Assembly: GCA_030062745.1 (NCBI GenBank)
Contig: CP099841.1
Location: 21,889,398-21,953,397 of the forward strand
Length of the DNA: 64,000 nucleotides
Source: Capitulum mitella
Lineage: Eukaryota > Arthropoda > Thecostraca > Pollicipedomorpha > Pollicipedidae
Direction of reading: 5' to 3'
In this document: piece after piece, positions 37,791-48,809 of the stretch
Position numbering within the stretch: the stretch's first letter is position 1
Layout of the letters: each line of letters begins with the position of its first letter
Notes under the pieces: generated by a model
Database searches by the model: none
Seen by the model: only the letters and a program-made list of their open reading frames with translations
Told to the model about the DNA's origin: nothing
Made by a program: the position numbers and the translations under genes

Positions 37791-37976
37791 ACGAGTATGC
37801 ACTGGCGCAGCCAAAGGAGGGGACGGGGCGAGGAGCCAGGCCCCCCTGGGCCCGCATCTGTTGTGAGAACCATTGCGCATCGTCTTCCCAGCAGGCGGTT
37901 CTCGTATGATCTCAGTTCACACTGAGCTCCGGCCTCCCCCCTATAAGAAAATCCTGACTGCGTCCCTACGAGTATG
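37791..37976. mobile_element. Small insertion flanked by 9-bp direct repeats
   Basis: ACGAGTATG occurs at 37791-37799 and again at 37968-37976. The 168 bp between them begin CACTGGCGCAGCC and end GACTGCGTCCCT. The ends are imperfectly inverted (CGCAG core), like the GGCGCAGCC tips of many hAT- or Mutator-like MITEs. Inside, GTGAGAACCATTGCG and its surroundings are partly palindromic. Reading the 9-bp repeat as a target-site duplication is inference; it would fit Mutator-like elements best. Confidence 0.55.
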
Positions 37977-38224
37977 TTGTAGGTTATGTCGCTTTGGTTC
38001 ATGTGCTATGTCGTAAGCTAGAGCCGTTTTTCCTCGCTATGCGTCGTCGAGCGTGGCAGGCGACATATGATGTGGCGAAACGGGAGCTTCCGAAAAGGCT
38101 GTGGAAGCTTTGTCATGACTCGGATGCCAAGAGACGGGAAACATTTTTTCTTCTTTCTCAGGTCCATCTCGGTCAGTATTCCTGTTTGGATGTTCGGGTT
38201 TATTTTGCTACAGAATCACGAGTA

Positions 38225-38400
38225 TTCTCTCTTGGTACCGTTTATGCTTCCTTTACATCTCTCTTTCTCTTTCTCTCTCCTCCCTCTCTTTCTTTCTCCC
38301 TCTTTTGTTCTATTTCTTCTTTTTTTGCCTCGGAATCCCTTCATCTTTCTGTTTTTGTCTATGCTTTCCTCTTTTTCGATGTTTTTCTCTTCCATGTAAA
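38225..38400. repeat. Pyrimidine-rich low-complexity tract
   Basis: Dominated by CTCTTTCT-like text on the plus strand. The 168-codon hydrophobic frame through it is a composition artefact. Confidence 0.75.
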
Positions 38401-38786
38401 TAACGTTCAAAACTTAACCGTAGCTTCTGCTCTGTCTTTTCTCTCCTTCTCACATCACGTCACTGTTTTTATAACATTTCTTCTTACATTGATTTTATGA
38501 CTATTTTCCGGTATGTTATGATTTGTTAATTATGTTTTCCCATTCAAATATTCCCCTCGTTCTCTTTTCCTCTTCCAAGATAAATGTTGTTCCTAATGGA
38601 AACTGTGCGTTCATTAAGTCGTCGTTAGTACCACAATCACGTAGATAACTGCTTCGCACAGGTTCGTCGCCTCCTCCAGCGCCACCTGCTTGCAAAACCA
38701 CCTGATCATCCTGATCATTATTCTAAGGTCACCGATGGCCGAGCGAGCGTCAGGCTCTGCTGGTGGCTCCGGCGCAACCAAGAAGC

Positions 38787-38829
38787 CTCTACAAACGCCC
38801 GCCTCATTCATGGGCGGGCGTTTGTAGAG
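38787..38829. repeat. Perfect 17-bp stem hairpin
   Basis: CTCTACAAACGCCCGCC (38787-38803) is followed by a 9-nt loop and its exact reverse complement (38813-38829). It lies just upstream of a CpG-rich block, inside the presumed Dpr intron. It is too short for a typical pre-miRNA but far longer than expected by chance. Confidence 0.9.
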
Positions 38830-38849
38830 TCATAGAGCCACACGCATAA

Positions 38850-39315
38850 AGCAAGTGGCGAGCGCACGAAAAAGCCGTGATGAGGCGCCAAGTTCTGCGA
38901 CCTTGGCGGAGGTCGGCCGACGGCCGACCGGCAGGAGGGGACCGGCCGCGTCCGTGCGTGCCGATCGATCCTCTTTACCGGGGCGACCGTTTGGCGGCGG
39001 CCGACCCCGCTCGGATCGAATGGCCCTGGCTGCTGATTGGGGCTCTGCGCGGCTTATCCACGCCGTGTCCTGCACGAAACACCGGGGCGGCTCATGGCGC
39101 GGCTGCCTGGCGGCCGTCGTGGTCTTTCATCCGCGAACCGGCGCCACTGGGTTCGGCCGCGGGGGGTGTCGGCCGCGCTCAAACGAACCCGGCAGATCGG
39201 AGGCGTCGACGCTGATAGCGGCGTTGTCTGGTCCCCGGCCGCCGCGGTCCGTCAGAGAGCAGAGAGCTCCGCAAATAGAACGGTCGCCACGTCTGGGACC
39301 GGCGTCACCTGACTC
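38850..39315. other. CpG-rich island
   Basis: About 460 bp of CpG-dense sequence with overlapping open frames on both strands (188 codons on the plus strand) that lack any domain. It may be a regulatory island within the large intron. A GC-driven open frame is the simplest explanation. Confidence 0.45.
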
Positions 39316-39960
39316 TGACTTTAATGAAGTTGATGACCCGTTTCCGAGGAAAATGCAGTCGAGAATAAATCGTCCCCATCAGGTCCTGTTGCCTCCAAAC
39401 TATGGCTCAGATTCCATCTAATGGCGCGCGATCAGTGGTAAGCGGGTACCGGAGAATCTTCTCCGCAGGCAGCGGTATAGCAAAAGATGTGCGTCCGCCC
39501 ACCGCGGTCGCGTCTTCAGCCTGAGTGCCGTGCGAAGTAGCAGCCATCACTTGTCTCCTGTGACCTGGCGATGAACGCTGCTTTAGAGTAAGAATGGTCT
39601 TTGTCAATTGCGACGACCCGCTGTAAACCGGGTTAGTGCCTGAGAATGCAGCCGTAGATATTTACATGTTTCATCAGTATTTTCTTTGCTCAGTGTACCG
39701 TGACATGCTTGGGGTATGAGTATAAAACTGAAACGCTTGCTGTTGCATTGCATCTTTTCTTGTGCAAAAAGAGAGGTTTCGTCAAATACCTTGATGTTCC
39801 ACTCAAACAATAACCACCATTTCAATTAAACTTAAACCGGCCACATTAGGCCGGTTGTTAACTGCACAAACTTGACGACGGACAGTATTTTGCGAACCGT
39901 TCTGATAACTGCCATGTTTAATACCGGCTGCAAGAAGACTTCTGAGCAGGCAGCAAACGA
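39316..39960. other. Intergenic or intronic, no feature supported
   Basis: Nothing recognisable between two CpG islands. Confidence 0.35.
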
Positions 39961-40315
39961 CCGCAGACCCTTCTGTGCCGGCGTGTTCCGTGTTCCGTGG
40001 CGCGTGCTCCGCGCGGGGGCGGGACGTTTCTCCGCCGGCCTGACGCCCGGCACCCTCAGGCCGCGCCTGGCCGCCGGGCGTCGCAGGGGGCGCGCTGACG
40101 ATGCCGGTGATGAACGGCCGGGCGACGGTGCCCGCCGTGTCCGGGCAGCGGCCGTCAGCCGCCGCGCAATTACCGCCCATCAGTCAGCGGCACATGCCGC
40201 GCGCGCTGACGTGACGTCACCGACCTGTGACGCTGCGCCGGCGACTCCGGCCGGGCAGCGTCGCCAGCCGCCGCGACGCCATCCGACCCGGCGGCCGGAG
40301 AACCAAAACGAAAGG
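39961..40315. other. CpG-rich island with a perfect CRE palindrome
   Basis: CpG-dense block containing GTGACGTCAC (40211-40220), a perfect 10-bp palindrome with the CREB/ATF site TGACGTCA. No coding domain is visible. Confidence 0.45.
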
Positions 40316-42689
40316 CGTTATGAAACTTAAAGTTGTTTGCAAAAACCTGATCATGGTAGGCATCCCTATGATTTCAGCGAATCAATTGCCGGCTCACATG
40401 AAACCGTGACCGGAGACTGCTTTTCTAACGCAGCACGGTGTTGAATTATAAAGCATCGCCACGCATAAGCCGTGTTTGCAGAAGTGGTACATGTTAAGCA
40501 CATGTGCACACGAAGTGGCACATGTTAGAACGCGCAAAAACCTTCAACTAACGGATACATACGAAATCAGCCCGCAAAAAGCACTCAAGCTATGCCCGAT
40601 TGTTGGCCAATTGCAGTCTCTGCCACCACTGAAACTTGAAGAAATCCATTATAGCCTGTCTGGACTCAAAACATAAAACGTTTGAAAGCAGCAATACTTT
40701 CGTATTTCGCTTTGATGTATGCCCATGCTTCACTGCCCGTATGATTTAGTGAATGGATCATATCGCCTCGTGTTTACTGTCATTGATTTTGTATTCGTGC
40801 TTCCATTTATCGGTCATTGTGGTATTTAAAAGCAGAGTTAATCATTTCTCCAGTCTTTAAACGTCTAATGTACTATTAAACCCATAATTCAGTCTGCATG
40901 CTTGAGCATACATCATCTGCCTGATAGAACATTCCAGACGCGTGAAACGTGTGAGCTTCAGGTTTATGTGTCGTGTAATTCATTGTCAGTGGCATACCAT
41001 AATGAGTGTGGAACGGAGTACTATTGTTAGAAAATGAGTACAACTGGTTTATGCCTTGATCTAGTTAAACAAAGCTTGGCCAGGTTGTGTCACTTACAGT
41101 GCGCTGCATGAACATGAGGTTCAACAAAGCGACAAAAATAAATAGCTCGAACTACCTATATTTACGGAAGATTTACCTGGCCGCGACTGAAACCAGTTGA
41201 CGAAATGAAGGCTGGGCATTTAGCAACTTAATTCAAATCTTAGTTACCTAAATGGAGACCTTGGTTCCGATATTCCCTTTTTATTGACTGCCATGCGCTA
41301 TAAATTACACTGGATATTTTCTAATAGCATTAACAAATTCACATAGTTGTGTTATTCAGGAATCACCATTGCGTGGTTCCAGCGACATCTGTAATAACGA
41401 TTCTTTTTAATAAAACAGAGACATATGTCCAACTAGTTTTAACAGCTTTTGTATCTGTTCCAAGTTCTAATCAAATTTGACTGTTGCCGAAGAGAAGTCT
41501 GTCTCGTTGAAACGAGATATTTTTTATACAAGTCATAACAATTTGAACGATTTGCACCAAACACGATTGTGCACTATCTGTTGCAACCTGCAACATTTGC
41601 AGCAATTCGGTGCTGAACAATCTCATATTATGTTTGTTACTGGAGTTCCAGAAGACTTTTAGCTGGTGAAAGGAGTTTAAACCAGAAGAAGTTCTTTTGT
41701 CCCCGGTACTAAACGCGGCCAGTGGTACGATGTGAGTTCCTGCTACTCTTATTCGATGATTTTAAAACACAGTGTAAGCATTTATTAATCGACCAACACT
41801 TGATTTTTTCCATTTCTTAAAGGCAGGGGCGGCTTTCAAAGATAGTCAATGTAAACGTTGTTTACCCGTTGAATCATGATGTTTTTAGCGGGCTTTTTCA
41901 ATAAGTATGTAGCACTGGTGGAGAAAAAAATGGTATAAAACTCCGGAACAAATTTCATGGAGTTTTTCTTCATCTACTTATTTTTCAGTATAGAGACCGA
42001 GGTGGAAATCACTGTAGATTCGTGAGACTCGGGGATTGCAGGAGTTTTTGTCAATGCAGCCCTGAAACAAAGTATGCAGGTGAGTTCTTGAATGGGATAA
42101 GTCAGTCAATGTCGCTGTACACGGCGGTAACAGTATCACTTTTTCCATGGACGCGCGCCGTAAGTAACTTGACTGGTGGATTAGAGGGCTGCCGCAGTCC
42201 GCGCTGGCGGATATGCCAAATGAATGGGTTTTTCAATAAAGTCAGCTTGTTGGACGGCTTTCCATTGTGCTTTATTTGGTGAATTGTGGATAAACGACAC
42301 ATTAACGCCACCTATCCGTTGCGAATGTTTACCGGTATCCGTAAAAATGCTGTTTGGAGAAAGCCACAGATGTTAAAGATTTGAAGTACTGGCCGCGGCA
42401 TAACATTTACGATGTTGAGAAAGTTTATTGGGTCAATAAGATGTCGTTTAAGAGGATGAGTAGAGGCCCAGAATTACCTTTGACTTGCTTACTCATTTCG
42501 AAGGCCCCAGCGCCGCCCTTGCTTAAACGGCGGGCGTCCAGACAACTCTGGAGAGACTCAATGACAAATGCGCTCAAAGTCATGTCTTCAGCGCGATCCC
42601 CCCCCCCCTCCGCCTCCTCGACCACGGCTGGGCTGGCTGGCGGGGTCGGAACAATACCTAGGCTATAGCCTGGCCAGTTCCGCTGCCTG
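40316..42689. other. Intergenic or intronic, no gene seen
   Basis: Mostly AT-rich. The frames at about 42,022-42,311 on both strands have no recognised family. Confidence 0.35.
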
Positions 42690-43000
42690 ACCGGTGGCCG
42701 GCGCTCCGATCAATGGGTCGGCCCACGCACCGGACAAATTCATTAATAGCACAACAGGTGACATGCGGCGCGCCTATGTGTCGCACCGTGCCCCCCCCCT
42801 TCCCGCCTCGTTGGCTGCCCGTAAACAGAGAGAGAGCCGCGGCCGCGGTCAGAATGGGCGGCACGCGTGCCACACGCACTCCGACCACTCGTTCGCCGAC
42901 GGTCACAGCTGACCACCGACAATCAGTACCAGGCGCCGCCCGGCACGGGACGGCCTGGCCCTCCGGCGGTCCGGCATCGTGGACACTGCGCTGGTAGGCT
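42690..43000. other. GC-rich island with C-runs
   Basis: CpG-rich block interrupted by homopolymeric C runs (42,598-42,610 just upstream and 42,790-42,798). No domain in any frame. Confidence 0.4.
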
Positions 43001-43164
43001 GACCCGGTGAACATCCGTTGCTCGCGGTGGTAGACTGTTCCGGAGTACACCCAGGCAATGCGGCACGGCAGTTGCGGAGATAGGTTGACCCGGTGAGCTT
43101 CCATGCTACGCGAGTCGGCAAAAACTTAACTTAATACTACAAGTACACCTACCTTAAATGATGC

Positions 43165-43260
43165 TATACAGCATAGGCGCGGGAGCCATGGGATCGGGGG
43201 CTTCAGCCCCTCCCCAACTTTCAGACTAGGGAGGCTCAGCCCCCTCTACTTTCCATTACC
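43165..43260. mobile_element. Possible transposon end
   Basis: TAGGCGCGGGAGCCATGGGA followed by GGGGGCTTCAGCCCC, and then a second AGGGAGGCTCAGCCCCCT hairpin, resembles tips of short invertebrate DNA transposons. No partner end was found, so this is tentative. Confidence 0.3.
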
Positions 43261-43507
43261 GATGATATGAGATGTGTTGGTTTGCCACTTGGCCGTTTTT
43301 ACGGAACAGTAGGCACATCTAAGTACCAAAAAATGGTTGAAACTTTACCTTTAAATGGAACATGAATAGCAACATAATTGGGATAAAGCAGTGCTGAAGG
43401 GCAGGAAATGAGGGTGAGTGGGCGAAGGAAGTAGAATATTTGGTAGTTTAAATTCGTACGCATAAATTGCAGGGAAAAACGCCCTACCTAGCTGCGATAG
43501 TATTCAA

Positions 43508-44990
43508 GCGCGGATCCAGGGGATGGGGGCGATGGGGCAATGCCCCCCACCCCTGGGGCCCGAGAAGGGGCCCCACGAGAGGGACCAGAAAGGGTCCTGT
43601 ACAAGCTTCACAGTATCTCTGTGAAAACGTGACGGGTTCTTGATGCAGTCAGGGGGTCTCTGGGAGGGTTAGATGACCCCTGATACGCAAAGAAGGGTCA
43701 ACGAAGCTCCCTGAGACCACAACAGGGCCCTACACGGCAGAGCACCCCTGAGAAAAGGGTCAAAAGGGTAAAGGCTAAAGGGTAAAAGGGTCACAGGACC
43801 CTGAGGCCAAGATGAGGGCTGAATCCCGAGGACAGTATAGGAACTCCCGGAATGTCATAAGGTTCCCGAACAGTCATGACGGGCCTGTATGAAAAGCTAA
43901 AGGTCCCTGATGCAGTCAGAGGGTCTCCGGGAGGACTAGGAGGCCCTGAGATGACAGGATGACCCCTAAGATGAATAGGAAGGCCCCTGAAACTCTCTAA
44001 AGGTCCCTGGAGCTGCGTGAAGGATCCCAGCAAGACAAAATTTATTTCTTATATATAGTGGTCCATGAAACCACCAAAAGTGTCAGAGAGGGCCATGAGA
44101 GGGCGACGACTTTAGAGGGCGTCTAGCACGGCATAAGGAGACCAGGCCAACCAGAGGTGCCCCTTGAACAGTGATTCATTAGTGACCTTCTCAACCTCGA
44201 GAGGGGCCCCAAATCGGCTACATTGCTCTTTTTGAAAACCTGAGGGGTTCTTGATGCAACGAGGTGGCCTCGGGGAGGTAAGGTGGGTCCTGAGGCATCA
44301 AAATGGGCCCCTGCACGGCAGATGGACCCTGAGACCGCCAGAAAGATCGGATGGCGCCTGCGAGACAAGGCGATAAGAGACCTACAAGACGGTATGGGGA
44401 CCCTGGACGACCAGAGGGTCCCCGAGTGTGTTAGGCGGTCTCCTGGCACGGAAAAGGTCTCCTGAGACTGCCAGTGAGACTCCTAAAGCGTTAACAAAGG
44501 CCCCTGATACTGCTAAAGGGGCCCTAAGACTTCCAGGTATACCCCATGTAACAGAGGAAGACCCCTGATTTCATGATGGAGACTACCGGAGACCTTCATA
44601 TCGCCCACCACACTGCACAGGGGTCCTGAAATCGCCAAAAGGTCTTTTGTAGCTACCAGATGGCCCCTGAGACAGCAAAAATGTTCCCCAGAAACAACAA
44701 GAAAGGCACTTAAGACAACAAGGAATCCGTTGAGACTGCTAGGGAGGGACCTTTGAGACTGTTCACTAGCAGTCCCTAGCAATAGGAGGCCCTGGGATCA
44801 TCAGAGGGTCCCTGAAACTACTGAAACTGAGACATCCAGTCAGCTCTCGAAACGGCCAAATACCTATGCATTGACAGAGGTGCCTCTGTCACGGTCGCAG
44901 CAGAGATTAAAGAGGGTCCTTGTTACTGCCTGAGGGGCTCCATAGACGGCAGAAATTCCCCAGGGACGACAGGAGAGAACCCACAATGGA
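43508..44990. repeat. Diverged minisatellite array, left part
   Basis: After a GCGCGGATCCAGGGG motif and a G-run/C-run hairpin (43,508-43,575), the sequence consists of degenerate units of about 30 bp around GGCCCCTGAGACTGCCA. Units are best seen at 44,455-44,700. Copies vary greatly, so the array is old. GGATCCAAG in reverse orientation at 46,755-46,766 could be the matching end of the element carrying the array. Confidence 0.7.
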
Positions 44991-46204
44991 TTAACCCTAT
45001 TCCCGGAGGGTTAGACGGTATGGTCGATTCCCGGCAGAGGGGGGGGGGGCGGATTCGGCCCCCCTGAGATCTCGAGAACTACTTGTCCGATTTCATTGCA
45101 ACAAACGGCAATGGGTTTGCCGTGAACTACACTTTTATAAAAAGAAATTTTCAAAATTTCGAAATTCGTGGATGCAGGAGGCAAAAATGTCACAATGGGG
45201 GTACTTTTGACTTCATATAACTCTGTTGTTTATCGACCGATTTCAATGAAACTGGCATGAATCGAGAGATTATGGATAGGGCTTTTACCATGGGTCCGCA
45301 AATCTGAAATTCTGAGAAAATTCATGGGCGTTCACAGGGTTTCAAAAATAGAAGGATTAGTTTTCTAACAACTGAATGAACAAAAAAAGTAAAAACACTT
45401 TTTTGGCTTCTGCTAGTCATGCTATGCTAAAGAAGTAAAAATCGCATTACAATGTTTGTATAATGTTAGCAAAGGCGGTGCCAGGGACATGAAAAGGGGG
45501 AACTGCCATGGTCACACGTTTCTCAGATCAGCTTGTGACCTTTGACCTTAAATGACCTCCAGTGACCTTGGGATCACCTGGAATGATCTCGTGTGCATTC
45601 AATATTATCTGTAAGCGTTTTCAATCATTTGAATTCACTCTATTCCAAAAATTTCATTTCATGGTTATTGCGATATAGGGTACGCGTACTGACATTTTAG
45701 GTCATAGCTCCGTGACCTGACCTGATATCAAGCTGAAACTTGGTACACAAGTAGAAGGCACCCTTCTACGTCATATATATTCCGGGTTTGGCATTTGAAA
45801 AAAGCGCCGAAATTATTGCGAAAAAACAAATTTTGGCTTTTGACCTTGACCTGACCTTATAAAGTGATCTCAGACAAACAAGATTTTGTGTGCACATTGC
45901 CCAACTATTAAGCTATACATCCATATAAAGTTTTAAGTTCTATCTTAAAAACTCTGTTTTTAGCAGACATTTTTCTTTTACCCTCAACATGGCCAAAAAT
46001 GGCATGAGGTGCCTCCCAAAAACGTTGCCTGGCTCCGCCCCTGAGCAATGTCCAATTGTGAAATTTTGTCACGCCGCGTAGAAAGAATAGCTAGGAAAAG
46101 TCACCAGGTTTCGTGATGCTGCGTTAAAAAGTATGGAATTGGCAAGCAAAAAACCCGAGAGGGGGCGGATTCAGCCCCCCCCCCCCTGCCGGGAATAGGG
46201 TTAA
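44991..46204. mobile_element. TTAA-flanked piggyBac-type MITE, family A copy 1
   Basis: The element is 1,214 bp, with TTAA at 44991-44994 and 46201-46204 and inverted tips CCCTATTCCCGG / CCGGGAATAGGG. Just inside each end is a G-run/C-run palindrome around GGATTC. The left tip carries an additional stretch (TAGACGGTATGG) so that ATTCCCGG occurs twice; copy 2 shares this change. The interior holds ordered TGACCT hexamers at 45536, 45543, 45553 and 45563, with spacers of 1, 4 and 4 bases, and more at 45,690-45,870. There is no transposase frame. It sits inside the minisatellite array and splits it. Confidence 0.88.
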
Positions 46205-46400
46205 GTGCTCCTGATACTGCAAGATGGGGCTATGAAACTGCCCAAGGTGTCCCTGAAACCTCCAAAGGAACGCCTGAGATGACCCGAGGGACACAAAAAA
46301 CTGTAAAAGGAACCTGAGACCACTAGAGGACTCTGACATAACAAACGGCCTGAGACCACTTAAAGTGCCCCTGTAAGTGCAAGAGGTAACCTATCCTAGC
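46205..46400. repeat. Diverged minisatellite array, right part
   Basis: The ~30-bp units (CCTGAGACCACTAGAGGA-like) resume directly after the TTAA element and fade out by about 46,400. This continuity shows the element inserted into an existing array. Confidence 0.65.
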
Positions 46401-47319
46401 CCAACAAAAAAAATCGCAGAAGCTACGAGGGGACAGCGGGGTCGCTGGACCAGATATAGAGACGACATTTCAAATAGAGGGAGGGACGCAGCCGCCTAAA
46501 ATCCCACCGTTGTTGTCACATTGCAGTCACTTTGAAGGGGAGCAAAATGCCAAATTTTCTCAAAGATGGCGATTCGTTCGAATTTCTTCGGTTACTTTAT
46601 ACGGAAAAAGCGCAAAACCGCATGTAACATTTCCTTCTGAGTCCCAGCGGACCAAAGCTTTTTATGTCTCAAGAGCAAAAAAAAAAGTGGGAGGGGAGGC
46701 CAGCCGGTAGGGTGCCCCGTACTGACCACTCGCCCCGCCCCACCCCCACGCGAAATCTTGGATCCGCCCTTGGTGGTCCTCTGCATTGCCTTGGTTGCAG
46801 CTGTTACTTTTGGGTGTGGCGACGGAAGGTCGTACACCGGCGCTGGCGACAAAAAAAAATGATCGACATCAGTCAAACCTGTCGGCTTTTATGGGAAGAA
46901 GGCCTCTATAAGACTGATTTTTTTTTTTTAGTCTGGGACCACCAAGAAGTCCGGCCTGTAGCTGAAAGTGATCTACTTGAGGGAAGGCTGAGGAAAGAGG
47001 TTCAAACTGGTCACTGAGTTTAATGCAATCCATCCGTGCATTTGGAGGGATTTTGTTGCGTAATATTGCTTATATATACATAAATATACAGTTTCATTTT
47101 TTTGTGACATTTATAGACAATTCCCCTGGCTGTGAAGATTTGGATTAAAAGGATCACATATGGAAGCTTGATCGGATCTAAAGGTCATACTGGAGTTGTC
47201 AGAGGCCAGGAGGCTTTTGTTTCAGTGGTGACCAATGTAATTTTTTATAGACCTGGTAGGACCTGAACCCTGCCAGTGTTAATTTTTATACAACAATAGG
47301 CAGATGAAGAATGTGTCAA
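46401..47319. other. No gene seen; possible transposon end
   Basis: 46,680-46,775 contains C-rich text ending CTTGGATCCGCC, resembling an inverted counterpart of the end at 43,508. The remainder has no supported feature. Confidence 0.35.

Positions 47320-47388
<69 letters not shown>
47320..47388. repeat. (CA)n(TA)n compound microsatellite
   Basis: (CA)n at 47,320-47,352 is followed by (TA)n at about 47,355-47,388. Confidence 0.97.
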
Positions 47389-47391
<3 letters not shown>

Positions 47392-48386
47392 ACGCATACA
47401 AATGAGTGCATAGTTTGGTATTCGATGATTTTTAAAGATTACAAGATATTAAAATTGTCCTTGTTCAAAACAGTGCAGGCTAAAACCATTAAAAAAATTA
47501 CGTTTATGAGGGAGGAATGTCCAGCCTTCTCCTTGGCCCTATAAATCATTCATATGAAACAGTACCCCAGTCAGTGGTGTTGGTATTCTGGTTTTGCAGT
47601 TAGTTTTCTGCCCTGCCAAAATCACTGCCTTTGGACACCTGGAAAGAAAGCAGTCATGTTTGTTTGACTGTGTCATTATGTCAGTGATTGGTGATCACAG
47701 TCTCATATCCAGTTAGTGGGATAATAAGGGCAAATTTCTCCCTCCTGGGAGGGTGAGAGACCTCCAAAATGGGGACCTCTGAGGCAGAAAAGTGGTCTAA
47801 ATCTGGTGAGAAATTTGAAAATGATGACCTGCCAGAGGTCTAAGTTAAAGAAAGTGGCATGTATTCTGTAAGAGAAATAAATTTGTGGGTAGATTGTGGG
47901 GGTTTCAAAGACAGGTGAATGCATTCTGGGAGTATTTTGCCGCTCCTTAGGCAAACCCTGGTTATGTGCCTGGATGAGTGTGTGCGTTTGGGGGGGGGGG
48001 GGGTGAAGATTGAGCCAAGAGCTCAGTTTTCAGGCCATCCACTTTTGGCCTCTGCTGAAGTAAGTACTACTGAATTAAAGTCGAGTCCACGCACCATGTT
48101 TTGTGAGGGACTTGCTTCGGTTCAACCCTGTTACGTTTTCCCCGTGAATTTCCAGCCTTAAATGGAATATTCCAGTCTGACTGCGTTGTCTGTCGGGTGA
48201 TCTACCTGAGAAAACTACTGAAGTTTCTAGCATGATTTTCAATTAGAACACTGCGAACACCAACCACGACCGAAAACTTCACGTGAGGACTTTCAGGCCA
48301 GTAATGTCAAACATTATCGCGCACGTCCAGAAACATTTTGCATAACCATCTGCATTTGCTGGCTCGGCATTGGTAAGAGTTCCTCA
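47389..48386. other. No gene seen
   Basis: Only a G-run at about 47,990-48,003 stands out. Confidence 0.35.
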
Positions 48387-48640
48387 GGAAGAGAGAGAGA
48401 GAAAGAGAAAGAGGAAGAGAAAGGGAGGGGGAAGCAGAAGGAGAAGCGACCCTGAGACAGCATCTGGATGAATCCTTGATTGTTTCACTGATGTTCGACA
48501 CCACCCTCCTCAACTATGAAATCGTTTCCACGCCCCTGGTATACAGTGCCAGATAAACGAAAAATGCGTTTCGCGTCCCCCTCTCTCTTTCTTTCTCTTT
48601 CTCTCTCTCTCTCTTTTCCTCTCTCTCTCTCTTTCTCTTC
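48387..48640. repeat. Opposed GA-rich and CT-rich microsatellites
   Basis: A (GA)n-rich tract at 48,387-48,447 and a (CT)n-rich tract at 48,577-48,640 are complementary and about 130 bp apart, so the strand can fold back on itself. Confidence 0.9.
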
Positions 48641-48809
48641 AAGAAAGATAGTGAGAAAAGCACTATGAACTCCACGCACAATCACGTGACCCATAAATAA
48701 CGTATTATTAAACAACAGTGGTTTACACTCCAGAAAAACCATACACGACCCCTTGCATGTACAACGTTAACCGTCTCTTTCTCCACCCATAGTGCTAGGG
48801 TGTATTTCT

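Noticed and set aside
37489-37866. Frame with a poly-Asn run
   Set aside because: Produced by the AAT/AAC microsatellite.
38855-39421. 188-codon frame in a CpG island
   Set aside because: All frames are open because of composition; the translation is low-complexity Arg/Ala/Gly/Pro.
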